This document shows positions 14,344 through 23,552 of a DNA stretch of 25,497 bases, piece by piece. Below the pieces are notes generated by a model. That model searched no databases, had not been told where the DNA came from, and was given only the letters and a program-made list of their open reading frames with translations. Origin of the DNA: an uncultured bacterium (GTDB taxonomy: Bacteria; Actinomycetota; Coriobacteriia; Coriobacteriales; Coriobacteriaceae); contig CAJMPE010000007.1 in the NCBI GenBank assembly GCA_905215275.1, positions 1-25,497 of the forward strand, read 5' to 3'. The position numbers were made by a program, and so were the translations under genes. Positions within the stretch are counted from its first letter, which is position 1, and each line of letters starts with the position of its first letter.

Positions 14344-15039
14344 ATGGCACGGATCCTGATCGTAGAGGACGAGGAGAAAATCGCCCGCTTTGTGACGCTC
14401 GAGCTGGAGCACGAGGGCTACCAGGTGGAGCACGCCGCCGACGGCCGCACCGCCGTGGACCTGGCGATGGAGCGCGACTACGATCTGATTCTGCTCGATG
14501 TGCTGTTGCCGCAGCTCAACGGCATGGAGGTCCTGCGACGTGTCCGCAAGCACAAGGATGTGCCGGTGATTATGGTCACCGCGCGCGATGCCGTGATGGA
14601 CAAGGTTGCCGGGCTCGATGCCGGCGCCGACGATTACCTGACCAAGCCGTTTTCGGTCGAGGAGTTGCTCGCGCGCATTCGCACGACGCTCAGGCGTCTT
14701 TCGTATGCACAGACAGGCGGTGTTACCTCCGAGGGCTCGTTCGATACCGGCGAGCTGCATATCGACTTTGACGCCGGCATCGCCACGATGGATGGCGAGG
14801 AGCTGCATCTGACGCCGATCGAGTACAAGCTTCTGTGCCTGCTGGCGCACAACGCCGACAAGGTGCTCACGCACCAGTCTATCTTGCACGAGATTTGGGG
14901 CACGGCAACTAAGAGCGACCTGGCGAGCCTGCGTGTCTTTATGGGCACGCTGCGCAAGAAGATCGAGTCCGACCCCGCGCACCCGCGCTATATCCAGACG
15001 CATGTGGGTATCGGTTACCGATTGGTCACCCAAGGCTAG
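14344..15039 (+). CDS. Orphan response regulator, OmpR family (KdpE-like C-terminus)
   Basis: DNA-binding regulator of 231 residues. The receiver has acidic residues at 8-10, phospho-acceptor D52 (LILLDVLLP), T79 (MVTARD) and K101 (TKPF), all intact. The winged helix (about 130-231) contains LTPIEYKLLCLLAHNADKVL and LRVFMGTLRKKIESDPAHPRYIQTHVGIGYR, closer to KdpE than to PhoB. No histidine kinase gene adjoins it, so its kinase lies elsewhere or it is phosphorylated by another route. The ATG has a GGGGGG ribosome binding site. It is second in an operon with the TS-N membrane protein. Kdp potassium-transport genes are absent here, so the KdpE likeness alone should not be used to name it. Confidence 0.9.
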   Translation: MARILIVEDEEKIARFVTLELEHEGYQVEHAADGRTAVDLAMERDYDLILLDVLLPQLNGMEVLRRVRKHKDVPVIMVTARDAVMDKVAGLDAGADDYLTKPFSVEELLARIRTTLRRLSYAQTGGVTSEGSFDTGELHIDFDAGIATMDGEELHLTPIEYKLLCLLAHNADKVLTHQSILHEIWGTATKSDLASLRVFMGTLRKKIESDPAHPRYIQTHVGIGYRLVTQG

Positions 15040-15063
15040 ATCGCCGGCCACCATCCCAATATG

Positions 15064-15129
15064 AGTTGCGGTGAAATAGTTCCTGTTTGTGCCTTTACCA
15101 GGCATTTTAGGAACTATTCCACCGCAACT
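15064..15129. terminator. Long stepped hairpin between convergent genes
   Basis: Arms 15064-15084 and 15109-15129 form 21 bp with one A-C mismatch. Inside the loop TGCCT (15090-15094) pairs with AGGCA (15100-15104). It starts 25 nt after the response-regulator stop and ends 5 nt before the last base of rlmKL. TTTGTTTATTTG follows rightward, so it probably terminates the operon on its left. Confidence 0.7.
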
Positions 15130-15133
15130 TTGT

Positions 15134-17701
15134 TTATTTGCCCTTGGGCTTGCTGGCGTAGAACTTCTTCTTTTTGGGCTTGCCGGCGGGGGAGGGTTTG
15201 CCGTTGCCGTGCGGCCCTCGGTCGCCGGCCTGCGCGTGCGCGGGCGCCGTTGCACGAGGCTTGCGGGCCTCGGGGTTACGCAGCTCCTCGGTTCGCTCGG
15301 CAATTTCCTCGGCGCTAAAGCCGACCTCGGCCATGGCGTCCTCGATGGGCAGGCGGCGCACGATATAGCAATGATGCGCCTTCTGGTTGCGCGCGAAATC
15401 CTCGGGGATGGTCTGCGCCGTAATGTCCTCCAGCACCACGCCCGCGCGCGCGAGCTTGCGCGTCTCGGGACGGAAGCCGCGCAGGTTGCAGCTAAAGATG
15501 GCATGGCCGCCCTGTGCGAGCAGGCGCGACACGCCGGCCAAAAGCTCAACATGGTCACGCTGGACATCCCAGGTGCGACGGCCCATCTTGGACGAGTTCG
15601 AGAACGTGGGCGGGTCGACAAAGATCAGGTCCCAGCGGTTGCGCGTCTGGCGCTGGTCACGAATCCAGGCAAGCACGTCATCGCGCACAAAGTGATGCTG
15701 CGGCCCCACAAAGCCGTTCTGACGCATATTGCGCTCGGCCCAGTCCAGGTAGGTGTTCGAGAGGTCGACCGTCACGGTCTCCTCGACGCCGCCATCGGCT
15801 GCGTAGCAGGTGGCAGTGCCGGTGTAGGCGAACAGGTTGAGGAAGCGGCGCGCCTGCTTGGCATGTTCGCGCACCAGGTTGCGGGTGACGCGGTGATCCA
15901 GGAAGATGCCCACATCCAGATAGTCGTCAAAGTTGACGGCAAAGGTAAGGCCGCCCTCTTCGATGAGCGGCAGACGGCGACGTGCGATGTTAGCGCGCTC
16001 GCTCGAGCCGCCCTTGCCGGCGCCCTGCTTGCCGTACTGCGAGCCGCCGCGTGAGCGCATGCGGGCCTTGGCGTGCACGTGCTCGGCCGGAACATCCAGG
16101 ATGCGCGGTGCGATGGCCAAGATGTCGAGCATGCGGGCCTGGGCCAGTGCGGGGTCGATGGTCTTGGGCGCGGCGTATTCGGCGATGACGAGCCAGCGGC
16201 CCGGCGTCTGCGGACAGCCCTCGTACAGGTCGATGGCGGCGGAGTAATCGGGTAGGTCGGCATCGTAGACGCGGTAGCAGCTCACGCCCTCGCGCTTGGC
16301 CCACTTGCGACGCAGGCGGGCGTTCTTGCGCAGACGGTTGGCGAACTGCTCCGACTCGGGGATGAGCACGGGCAGCGGCTTGCCGTCGCCCAGGTCGAGC
16401 GTGGCGGCAGGTTCGGGCATGGGGGTGTTGGCGGCGTTGTCGTTGACTTCGTTGGCATCCGCAACCTCGGCCTCGGCATCCGCACTGGTCGAAGCCTCAA
16501 ACGCCGCGGCGGCGTGGTCGAGCGAGGGCCAAACCTCAATAGTTGCCTCCTCGTTATTGGGCATGACGGCGATCGAGCGCTCGGGCTCGGCGTGGAGCGC
16601 GCGGGCCAGCAATCCATCGCGGGTGAGCGCGGCGACCGGCGCCGCGGAAAGCTCGGGCGCGCGGCGCAGCTCACCGACCAGCGTCATGGCGTCGTGCATG
16701 AGCGAAAGCGGGGTCTCGGTGGTGTCCGCGACCACGGCGGCACCGGCGACGGCGCCCGCGTGGTCCAGCACGGTGGCTGGCTTGGCAGCGCAAAAGTCGA
16801 CAAAACGCTTGTAGCCGGCGCACTTGACCATGCGCTCGGCAGTCTTGCGGGCGGCGGGGTCAATGTTCACGGCGACGATGCGCGCCTGGCGCTCACGCGC
16901 CGCGGTCTCGCGCTCGCGCGCCTCGGCAAGCAGCTGCTCCCACAGGGCGGCGTCGTGCAGCTGCCAGCCCTCAAAGCCCCAGCGCTCGCGTGCGGCGCCC
17001 GGGGCGCGGTCGGTCAGAATGTTCACGGCCTCCAGCAGCAGACCGCCGCCGGCGCACGAGGCGTCGACCAGCGTGGGAAGGGCTTCGTTCTCGTAATCGT
17101 CGGCCGTTAGCTCGCGCTCGCACAGTGCGGTCCAGCCGACCTGCGCCAGCACCAGGGCGGCGTAGTCGGGGCGCAGCACGTGCGCGCCCTCGCCGGCGCG
17201 GGTCGCTGCGGGCGGCAGGCGTTTGAACAGCGGGTCGCCTGAAAGGTCCAGGCTGATGCTCGCGCGGCGCTGGCGCAGCGAAAGCAGCAGGTGAACGTCG
17301 GGGTCGGCAGCATCGACATCGGCGCGACGGCCCGTGGTCTCGGCCAGACGGTCGCACAGCGCGTCTTTGGCGCGCAGGGCCGAGAAGCGCGTGTTGCGCA
17401 GCTGCTCGGTCACGCCGCGGGCTGTGATGGCGATGGTGGCGCCGGGGCGGACGATGCTCTCCCAGGCGATGTCGTAAACGCTATCGTACAGTTCATCGGC
17501 ATTCTGCGCCTCAAAGCGCCCGAGCACCACGAACACGCGGCTCGCCAGGCGCGACCACAGGCATGCTCGGTAGCCTTGCTCGAGCTCGCCCTCAAATGTA
17601 GCGCGGCCCTTCAGCCGGCGAACATGCGAAAGCCCGAGGCGTTTAAGCTCATCGGCGAGTGCGGACTCAAAGCCCTCGGGGCAGCTTGCGTAAAATTCCA
17701 T
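15134..17701 (-). CDS. rlmKL: Fused 23S rRNA methyltransferase RlmKL (RlmL half degenerate)
   Basis: In E. coli the fused enzyme makes N2-methylG2445 (N-terminal RlmL) and N7-methylG2069 (C-terminal RlmK) in 23S rRNA. This version has 855 residues, against about 700. Residues 1-160 hold the THUMP region. The RlmL fold (about 165-380) keeps the layout, but the SAM loop reads DASCAGGG (213-220) instead of D-P-x-C-G-S-G-T, and the catalytic NPPY motif is missing (AVVADTTET, 322-330). An Ala/Glu-rich linker follows (about 395-445). The RlmK half looks intact: FLNLFAYTGTATCYA (620-634), VTVDLSNTYLDWAERN (643-658) and DLIFVDPPTFSNSSKMG (691-707). A Lys/Pro/Gly-rich tail (about 810-855) could bind RNA. 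The ATG at 17701 has a GAGAGG site and a TATAAT box upstream. Confidence 0.9.
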   Translation of the reverse strand: MEFYASCPEGFESALADELKRLGLSHVRRLKGRATFEGELEQGYRACLWSRLASRVFVVLGRFEAQNADELYDSVYDIAWESIVRPGATIAITARGVTEQLRNTRFSALRAKDALCDRLAETTGRRADVDAADPDVHLLLSLRQRRASISLDLSGDPLFKRLPPAATRAGEGAHVLRPDYAALVLAQVGWTALCERELTADDYENEALPTLVDASCAGGGLLLEAVNILTDRAPGAARERWGFEGWQLHDAALWEQLLAEARERETAARERQARIVAVNIDPAARKTAERMVKCAGYKRFVDFCAAKPATVLDHAGAVAGAAVVADTTETPLSLMHDAMTLVGELRRAPELSAAPVAALTRDGLLARALHAEPERSIAVMPNNEEATIEVWPSLDHAAAAFEASTSADAEAEVADANEVNDNAANTPMPEPAATLDLGDGKPLPVLIPESEQFANRLRKNARLRRKWAKREGVSCYRVYDADLPDYSAAIDLYEGCPQTPGRWLVIAEYAAPKTIDPALAQARMLDILAIAPRILDVPAEHVHAKARMRSRGGSQYGKQGAGKGGSSERANIARRRLPLIEEGGLTFAVNFDDYLDVGIFLDHRVTRNLVREHAKQARRFLNLFAYTGTATCYAADGGVEETVTVDLSNTYLDWAERNMRQNGFVGPQHHFVRDDVLAWIRDQRQTRNRWDLIFVDPPTFSNSSKMGRRTWDVQRDHVELLAGVSRLLAQGGHAIFSCNLRGFRPETRKLARAGVVLEDITAQTIPEDFARNQKAHHCYIVRRLPIEDAMAEVGFSAEEIAERTEELRNPEARKPRATAPAHAQAGDRGPHGNGKPSPAGKPKKKKFYASKPKGK

Positions 17702-17728
17702 GGGTGACCTCTCTGGTTGCGTCGCTTC

Positions 17729-17734
17729 ATTATA
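17729..17734 (-). promoter_or_regulatory. Candidate -10 box (TATAAT) for rlmKL
   Basis: A consensus TATAAT on the minus strand, 28 nt upstream of the rlmKL ATG, predicting a leader of about 20 nt. The -35 region is poor. It lies in the 75-bp divergent gap with the HAD phosphatase gene. Confidence 0.4.
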
Positions 17735-17776
17735 TGATGGATGCTTCGTTTGCCCTTATCCTCGAAAGGAACCCAT

Positions 17777-18604
17777 ATGATTGATGCGTGCCCCGATTCC
17801 GCCGTGCTCTTTTTTGACGTGGACGGCACGCTGACGTCGTTCGGTCCCGACGATATGACCGATAAGGACTTTTCGGCGGTTCGCCCCTCGCAGATGGTCG
17901 TCGAGGCGTTTCATCGTCTGCGCGACGCGGGGCACAAGGCGTTTATCTGCACGGGTCGCCCCCTGTGGCTCATCGCGGACAGCTTGCGTGCGCTCGACCC
18001 CGCGGGTGTCGTTGCCATGGCGGGCGCCACGCTCGAGGTCGAGGGCCGCGTGGTGCATGAGGACTGCTTTGGCGAGGACGTTATCGAGGAGCTTGCACGC
18101 CGTATGGCCGCGGCAGGGATTGAGGCCTTTTTCGAGACCAACGTGGCTACTTTTGCCCTGGAACCCGCGGGTGTTGAGCAGTCGTCTCTGATCGGCACTT
18201 CTGTGGTGCACAGCGCCGAGGAGATGCGCGTCGACGGCCGTCTGCGCGTAGGCAAGGTATGCCTCAATGTGCCCAGTTTGGCTCGCGTTGCCAACGATGA
18301 CGGCTTTATCGATCGCGAGTTTGAGCTGTGCAATACCGGTGGTCGGAATCGCGAGCTGAGCCCCAAGGGCATCAACAAGGGCGTGGGCGTGGCGCGAGCG
18401 CTGGCGTATCTGGGCCGCGAGGGAAATGCGCGCACCTTTGGCTTTGGCGATTCGGGCAACGACCTGGGCATGCTCGCTGCCGTCGAGACGGCTGTCGCCA
18501 TGGGCAACGCCATGTCCGAGGTCAAAGCGGTCGCCGACTACGTGACTGACGATGTCGCACACGACGGCACCGTCACCGCCATGCAGCATTTCGGCCTCAT
18601 CTAA
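17777..18604 (+). CDS. HAD superfamily phosphatase, Cof-type (subfamily IIB)
   Basis: Cytoplasmic Mg2+-dependent phosphatase of 275 residues, normal length for Cof/YbiV-like sugar-phosphate or nucleotide phosphatases. Motif I is FFDVDGTLT with nucleophile D14 and acid/base D16. Motif II is at ICTGRP (57-62, T59). Motif III lysine is in SPKGINKG (K197 or K201). Motif IV is GDSGND (224-229). The type C2 cap covers about 85-190. The substrate is unknown. I chose the ATG at 17777, with an AAAGGA site 6 nt upstream, over one at 17741 that has no site. The gene is monocistronic, divergent from rlmKL, and about 190 bp upstream of tal. Confidence 0.88.
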   Translation: MIDACPDSAVLFFDVDGTLTSFGPDDMTDKDFSAVRPSQMVVEAFHRLRDAGHKAFICTGRPLWLIADSLRALDPAGVVAMAGATLEVEGRVVHEDCFGEDVIEELARRMAAAGIEAFFETNVATFALEPAGVEQSSLIGTSVVHSAEEMRVDGRLRVGKVCLNVPSLARVANDDGFIDREFELCNTGGRNRELSPKGINKGVGVARALAYLGREGNARTFGFGDSGNDLGMLAAVETAVAMGNAMSEVKAVADYVTDDVAHDGTVTAMQHFGLI

Positions 18605-18665
18605 TGAATCCCGCATTCTGACGTTTGCCTAAACTGCGGCTCTTTGCTTTTGCATGCTCAATCGA

Positions 18666-18767
18666 TTTATCAAACCAAACACTAAAGCGTTTATACCGTT
18701 CGCCGAGAAGATAAAAACCCGCAGTTCACGCCTTGATAAACATAGGTAAAGTGTTTAGCAGTTTATC
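18666..18767. promoter_or_regulatory. Cluster of TTTATC/GATAAA motifs upstream of tal
   Basis: TTTATCAA (18666-18673), GTTTATA (18689-18695), TTGATAAA (18733-18740, the exact inverse of the first) and GTTTATC (18761-18767) lie in the tal leader region. This AT-rich stretch stands out from the GC-rich surroundings. TTCACG (18725-18730) and TAAAGT (18747-18752), 16 bp apart, could be the promoter. A repeated operator is possible; no regulator is identified. Confidence 0.3.
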
Positions 18768-18797
18768 GGCCGTATGCTAACGAAAGGAATCAGGCAG

Positions 18798-19502
18798 ATG
18801 GCAATCAAGGTGTTCGCTGACGGTGCAAACCTCGAGGGCATGCTCGACATGTACGAGAACGGCAACGTTCAGGGTTTCACGACCAACCCGTCCCTTATGA
18901 AGAAGGGTGGCGTGACGGATTACCGCGCGTTTGCCAAGGAGGTTCTGGCTCACATCACCGATGTGTCCGTCTCGTTTGAGGTCTTTGCCGATGACGTCGA
19001 GACCATGGAGGTCGAGGCCCGCGAGATCGCTACCTGGGCCGACAACGTCTACGTCAAGATTCCGTGCGTGACCACCAAGGGCGAGTCCACCGCCGAGCTG
19101 GTCCGCAAGCTTTCGGCCGATGGCATCAAGGTCAACGTCACCACTATCTTTACGCCCGAGCAGGTCGACGAGATGGTCGAGGCCGTTGACGCCGAGACGC
19201 CGTCCATCATCTCGCTCTTTGCCGGCCGTATCGCCGATACCGGCGTCGATCCCATTCCGTTTATGACGGAGTCGGTCAAGAAGGCCGCTGCCAAGCCCAA
19301 CTGCGAAGTCCTGTGGGCGTCCACGCGCGAGCTCATCAACATTTACCAGGCGGAAGGATGCGGTTGCCAGATCATCACGGTGCCCAACAGCATCCTGGCC
19401 AAGCGCAAGAACATTGGCCGCGACCCGTACGAGGTCTCGCTCGATACCGTCCGTGGCTTTGCCAAGGATATCGCCTCGCTCGGCTTCCATATCCTGCCGT
19501 AA
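18798..19502 (+). CDS. tal: Transaldolase, short (TalC/MipB/fructose-6-phosphate aldolase-like) type
   Basis: Transfers a dihydroxyacetone unit between sugar phosphates in the non-oxidative pentose phosphate pathway; the closest short homologues can be fructose-6-phosphate aldolases. It has 234 residues, typical of the short subfamily. The Schiff-base lysine is K87 in VYVKIPC. Other family blocks are FTTNPSLMKKGG (27-38), KVNVTTIFTPEQ (111-122), SLFAGRIADTGVDP (139-152) and EVLWASTRE (170-178). I start at ATG 18798 (AAAGGA site), not at 18774. Transaldolase versus F6P aldolase cannot be settled by eye. The last 21 bases of the gene recur 156 bp downstream, and a nested palindrome starts 9 nt after the stop. 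Confidence 0.93.
   Translation: MAIKVFADGANLEGMLDMYENGNVQGFTTNPSLMKKGGVTDYRAFAKEVLAHITDVSVSFEVFADDVETMEVEAREIATWADNVYVKIPCVTTKGESTAELVRKLSADGIKVNVTTIFTPEQVDEMVEAVDAETPSIISLFAGRIADTGVDPIPFMTESVKKAAAKPNCEVLWASTRELINIYQAEGCGCQIITVPNSILAKRKNIGRDPYEVSLDTVRGFAKDIASLGFHILP
19480..19500 (+). repeat. 21-bp direct repeat, copy inside the tal 3' end
   Basis: The last seven sense codons of tal (TCGGCTTCC...TGCCGT, the bases just before the TAA) are identical to 19636-19656. Flanking bases differ on both sides of both copies, so the repeat is exactly 21 bp. Confidence 0.85.
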
Positions 19503-19510
19503 CGCGAACA

Positions 19511-19624
19511 CTGGCTGCGCCGAGGGTTGTTCGCCCCGGCCTTTCCTTTCCCTATCGCTCACGCGCTTCGCGAGGGTCGCGCTAGGCAAAGGAAAGGCCG
19601 GGGCTGCCGACACGAACTTGCCAG
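19511..19624. repeat. Nested palindrome downstream of tal
   Basis: The core is a perfect 16-bp helix, CCCCGGCCTTTCCTTT (19534-19549) with 19588-19603. The outer helices are CTGGC 19511-19515 with 19620-19624 and GTTCG 19529-19533 with 19613-19617; inner pairing includes CCTA/TAGG (19551-19554/19583-19586). No U-run follows. It starts 9 nt after the tal stop and lies wholly between the two 21-bp direct repeats. Confidence 0.75.
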
Positions 19625-19635
19625 CAGGTTGGTAA

Positions 19636-19656
19636 TCGGCTTCCATATCCTGCCGT
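19636..19656 (+). repeat. 21-bp direct repeat, downstream copy of the tal 3' end
   Basis: Exact copy of tal bases 19480-19500, here not translated as part of tal. The pair brackets 135 bp that are mostly the palindrome 19511-19624. Confidence 0.85.
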
Positions 19657-19680
19657 GGACAAAGGTACCCCCGCCTGCGC

Positions 19681-19851
19681 CGTGCAAAATTGAGAGTATT
19701 CAGCAAGGTAAAGGCTTTTACCAGCTAGATAAAGCACGGAACAGCCCCCGTTTTGGCTCTGACGACGCTAAAACGGGGGCTGTTTTTGCTTTTTCGCCTC
19801 TGAGGGGCATCCGGAACGGCGGAATTTGCAGAATACTCGCGATTTTGCACG
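19681..19851. repeat. Inverted-repeat-bounded terminator element between tal and tex
   Basis: CGTGCAAAATnGnGAGTATT at 19681-19700 (25 bp in all, to 19705) is repeated inversely at 19827-19851 with 3 mismatches. Weaker similarity runs outward to a CCCCCG block on each side (about 19667 and 19865). The 15-bp terminator hairpin is centred between the two arms, as in the element at 8310-8529. There is no coding capacity. Confidence 0.55.
19740..19795 (+). terminator. Strong intrinsic terminator of tal
   Basis: A perfect 15-bp stem AACAGCCCCCGTTTT (19740-19754) / 19770-19784 with a 15-nt loop, followed by TTTGCTTTTT. The orientation fits tal. The leftward tex gene, ending at 19883, may use it weakly from the other side. 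This, the palindrome and the inverted repeats fill the 380-bp gap 19503-19882. Confidence 0.85.
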
Positions 19852-19882
19852 TCGCTACCGGGGGGACCCTTGCTTTGGCGGT

Positions 19883-22030
<2,148 letters not shown>

Positions 22031-22112
22031 GGGACTCCTTGCGTTTAAGGTGCGTTTGCAGCACAGGGCTACCAAGGATACCACCCGTCCCAAAAGACTG
22101 TTTTGGGGCCGC

Positions 22113-22272
22113 GCCACGAAAACGGCCTATCTACTACGTTTTGCCCGTAGGGGCTGACCATACTTGGGTTTTCCGAAAATCGACAAGCCGTTTACCTGCG
22201 GTTTTTATTTCGAGAAATTCGGTATGGTTGAGGGTGGTCGGTTAAACGTAGTAGATAGGCCCATTTCGTGGC
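22113..22272. mobile_element. MITE-like element (160 bp) with 29-bp terminal inverted repeats
   Basis: The left terminus 22113-22141 (GCCACGAAAACGGCCTATCT...) and right terminus 22244-22272 are inverse copies with two adjacent mismatches. One more base pair extends the repeat outward (22112/22273). Weaker symmetry inside includes GACCATAC (about 22157) against AACCATAC (inverse, about 22225). AT-rich interior, no coding capacity. It lies in the 412-bp gap 22031-22442 between tex and the Gfo/Idh gene, upstream of tex and downstream of the dehydrogenase terminator. Confidence 0.6.
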
Positions 22273-22333
22273 GAACGAACCAAGCCGAGGTACAAAATAG
22301 CCCCCTGCCCCAGAAAGATTGTCGGCAAGGTAG

Positions 22334-22370
22334 CAAAATGCCCCGCGGGCAGGAGGCTGCTCGCGGGGCA
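22334..22370 (-). terminator. Terminator of the SDR-MFS-Gfo/Idh cluster
   Basis: Outer stem TGCCCCGCG (22339-22347) / CGCGGGGCA (22362-22370) and inner GCAG/CTGC (22349-22352/22357-22360). Read leftward it is followed by TTTTGC. It starts 72 nt after the dehydrogenase stop. A similar GGGGGC-TATTTTG stretch lies 40-50 nt further left, perhaps a second, weaker stop. Confidence 0.75.
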
Positions 22371-22442
22371 AAGAAGAGGGGCTTGTTGGTGGCGGACCGA
22401 GGGTCTCGGCATGGGGTTTCTGCCGCGGCCGCTCTTAAGGCA

Positions 22443-23483
22443 TTACAGCTTGACGAGCTGACCGGTCTCGGCGGCCTCCTTGATGGCGTTGAGAAGCGTG
22501 AGCGTCTTGACGTTATCGGCGGGGGTCACGACGGGCTCGACCTCGCGGCGGACGACCTTCACAAAGTGCTTGAGCTGCATCTTGTGCGGCAGCGCCGGGT
22601 CGACGGCCGGAATCTCCATCTGCAGCGGCTTGTGCCAGTTGGAGGCGCCGTCGTAGGAGAACTGGTGCAGGCGGGGCAGCGACAGGGCGCCCAAGGTACC
22701 GCCGATAAAGTAGGCGTCGGCGTCGAAGGGGCGGTACTGCGGATCCTCGCGAGCGGTTGCCTCCCAGTTCCAGGGGCTGGCGGTGGCGTCGGAGATGGTC
22801 ATGCTCGCGAGCGCGCCGTCGGCAAAGCGGACGTTGACCACGGCGGAGTCCTCGGTCTCAAAGCCGCGGGCGGCGCTGGACTGCATGCTCTGGACGGCGA
22901 CGGGCTCGCCCAGCAGGTAGCGGAGCAGGTCGACGTCGTGCACCAGGTTGACCAGGATCGGGCCGGCACCCTTCTTGCGGCGCCACTCGACATCGAAGTA
23001 CTCGTCGTTCTTATAGATCATGTAGTGGAGGCTCGACACGGTGAGCTTGCCCAGCTCGCCGGACTCGATGATCTCCTTGGCCTTGTTCACAAACGGGTTG
23101 TGGCGACGGTGCTGACCCACGAGCACGGGCACGCCGGCGGTCTCGGCCTCGGCGGCGAAGGCCTGGGCATCCTCGAGATTGTTGGAAATCGGCTTTTCGA
23201 CCAGCGGCACGATGTTGCGCTTGATGGCCTCGCGGGCAACGCCCAGGTGCAGGTCGTTGGGGGTGGCGATGATGACGGCCTCGGGCTTGACCTCGTCCAT
23301 CATCTGGGCGGGATCGGTAAAGAACGGCACGCCGGCGGCCTCGGCCGTGGCGCGAGCGCCCTCAAAGGCGTCGGCGATGGCGACGAGCTCGGCCTCGGGC
23401 TCCTCGGTGACAAAGCGGATGTGGTTGCGGCCCATGGCGCCGGCGCCGATAACGGCAATGCGGACGGGGTTGAGCTCAGACAT
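22443..23483 (-). CDS. Gfo/Idh/MocA-family NAD(P)-dependent oxidoreductase
   Basis: Oxidoreductase of 346 residues with an N-terminal Rossmann fold (VIGAGAMGRNH, 11-21) and the family's catalytic EKP motif (96-98, K97). The C-terminal alpha/beta domain carries HDVDLLRYL (182-190), matching the HxxDxxR-type active-site block of inositol dehydrogenase-like members. Substrates in this family are inositols, glucose-fructose pairs, sugar acids and similar polyols; the exact one cannot be read. The ATG has an AAGGAG site 6 nt upstream. It is the last gene of a leftward cluster with the MFS transporter (69 nt upstream) and an SDR enzyme, and is followed by a terminator. Confidence 0.9.
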   Translation of the reverse strand: MSELNPVRIAVIGAGAMGRNHIRFVTEEPEAELVAIADAFEGARATAEAAGVPFFTDPAQMMDEVKPEAVIIATPNDLHLGVAREAIKRNIVPLVEKPISNNLEDAQAFAAEAETAGVPVLVGQHRRHNPFVNKAKEIIESGELGKLTVSSLHYMIYKNDEYFDVEWRRKKGAGPILVNLVHDVDLLRYLLGEPVAVQSMQSSAARGFETEDSAVVNVRFADGALASMTISDATASPWNWEATAREDPQYRPFDADAYFIGGTLGALSLPRLHQFSYDGASNWHKPLQMEIPAVDPALPHKMQLKHFVKVVRREVEPVVTPADNVKTLTLLNAIKEAAETGQLVKL

Positions 23484-23513
23484 TTCGACTCCTTAATACT
23501 GGTGACCGGTGGA

Positions 23514-23544
23514 ATGCGGCAAAGGGGCTGTCCCTTTGCCGCAT
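23514..23544. other. Perfect hairpin between the MFS and Gfo/Idh genes
   Basis: ATGCGGCAAAGGG (23514-23526) pairs with CCCTTTGCCGCAT (23532-23544), 13 bp with a 5-nt loop. No U-run follows on either strand. In this intercistronic place it may protect or process the mRNA rather than terminate it, allowing different expression of the two genes. Confidence 0.6.
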
Positions 23545-23552
23545 CGGTAGAA

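Noticed and set aside
14296..15621. 441-codon minus-strand frame covering the response regulator and the end of rlmKL
   Set aside because: Runs through the terminator hairpin between two convergent genes and has Arg/Ser/Pro-rich low-complexity composition; not a gene.
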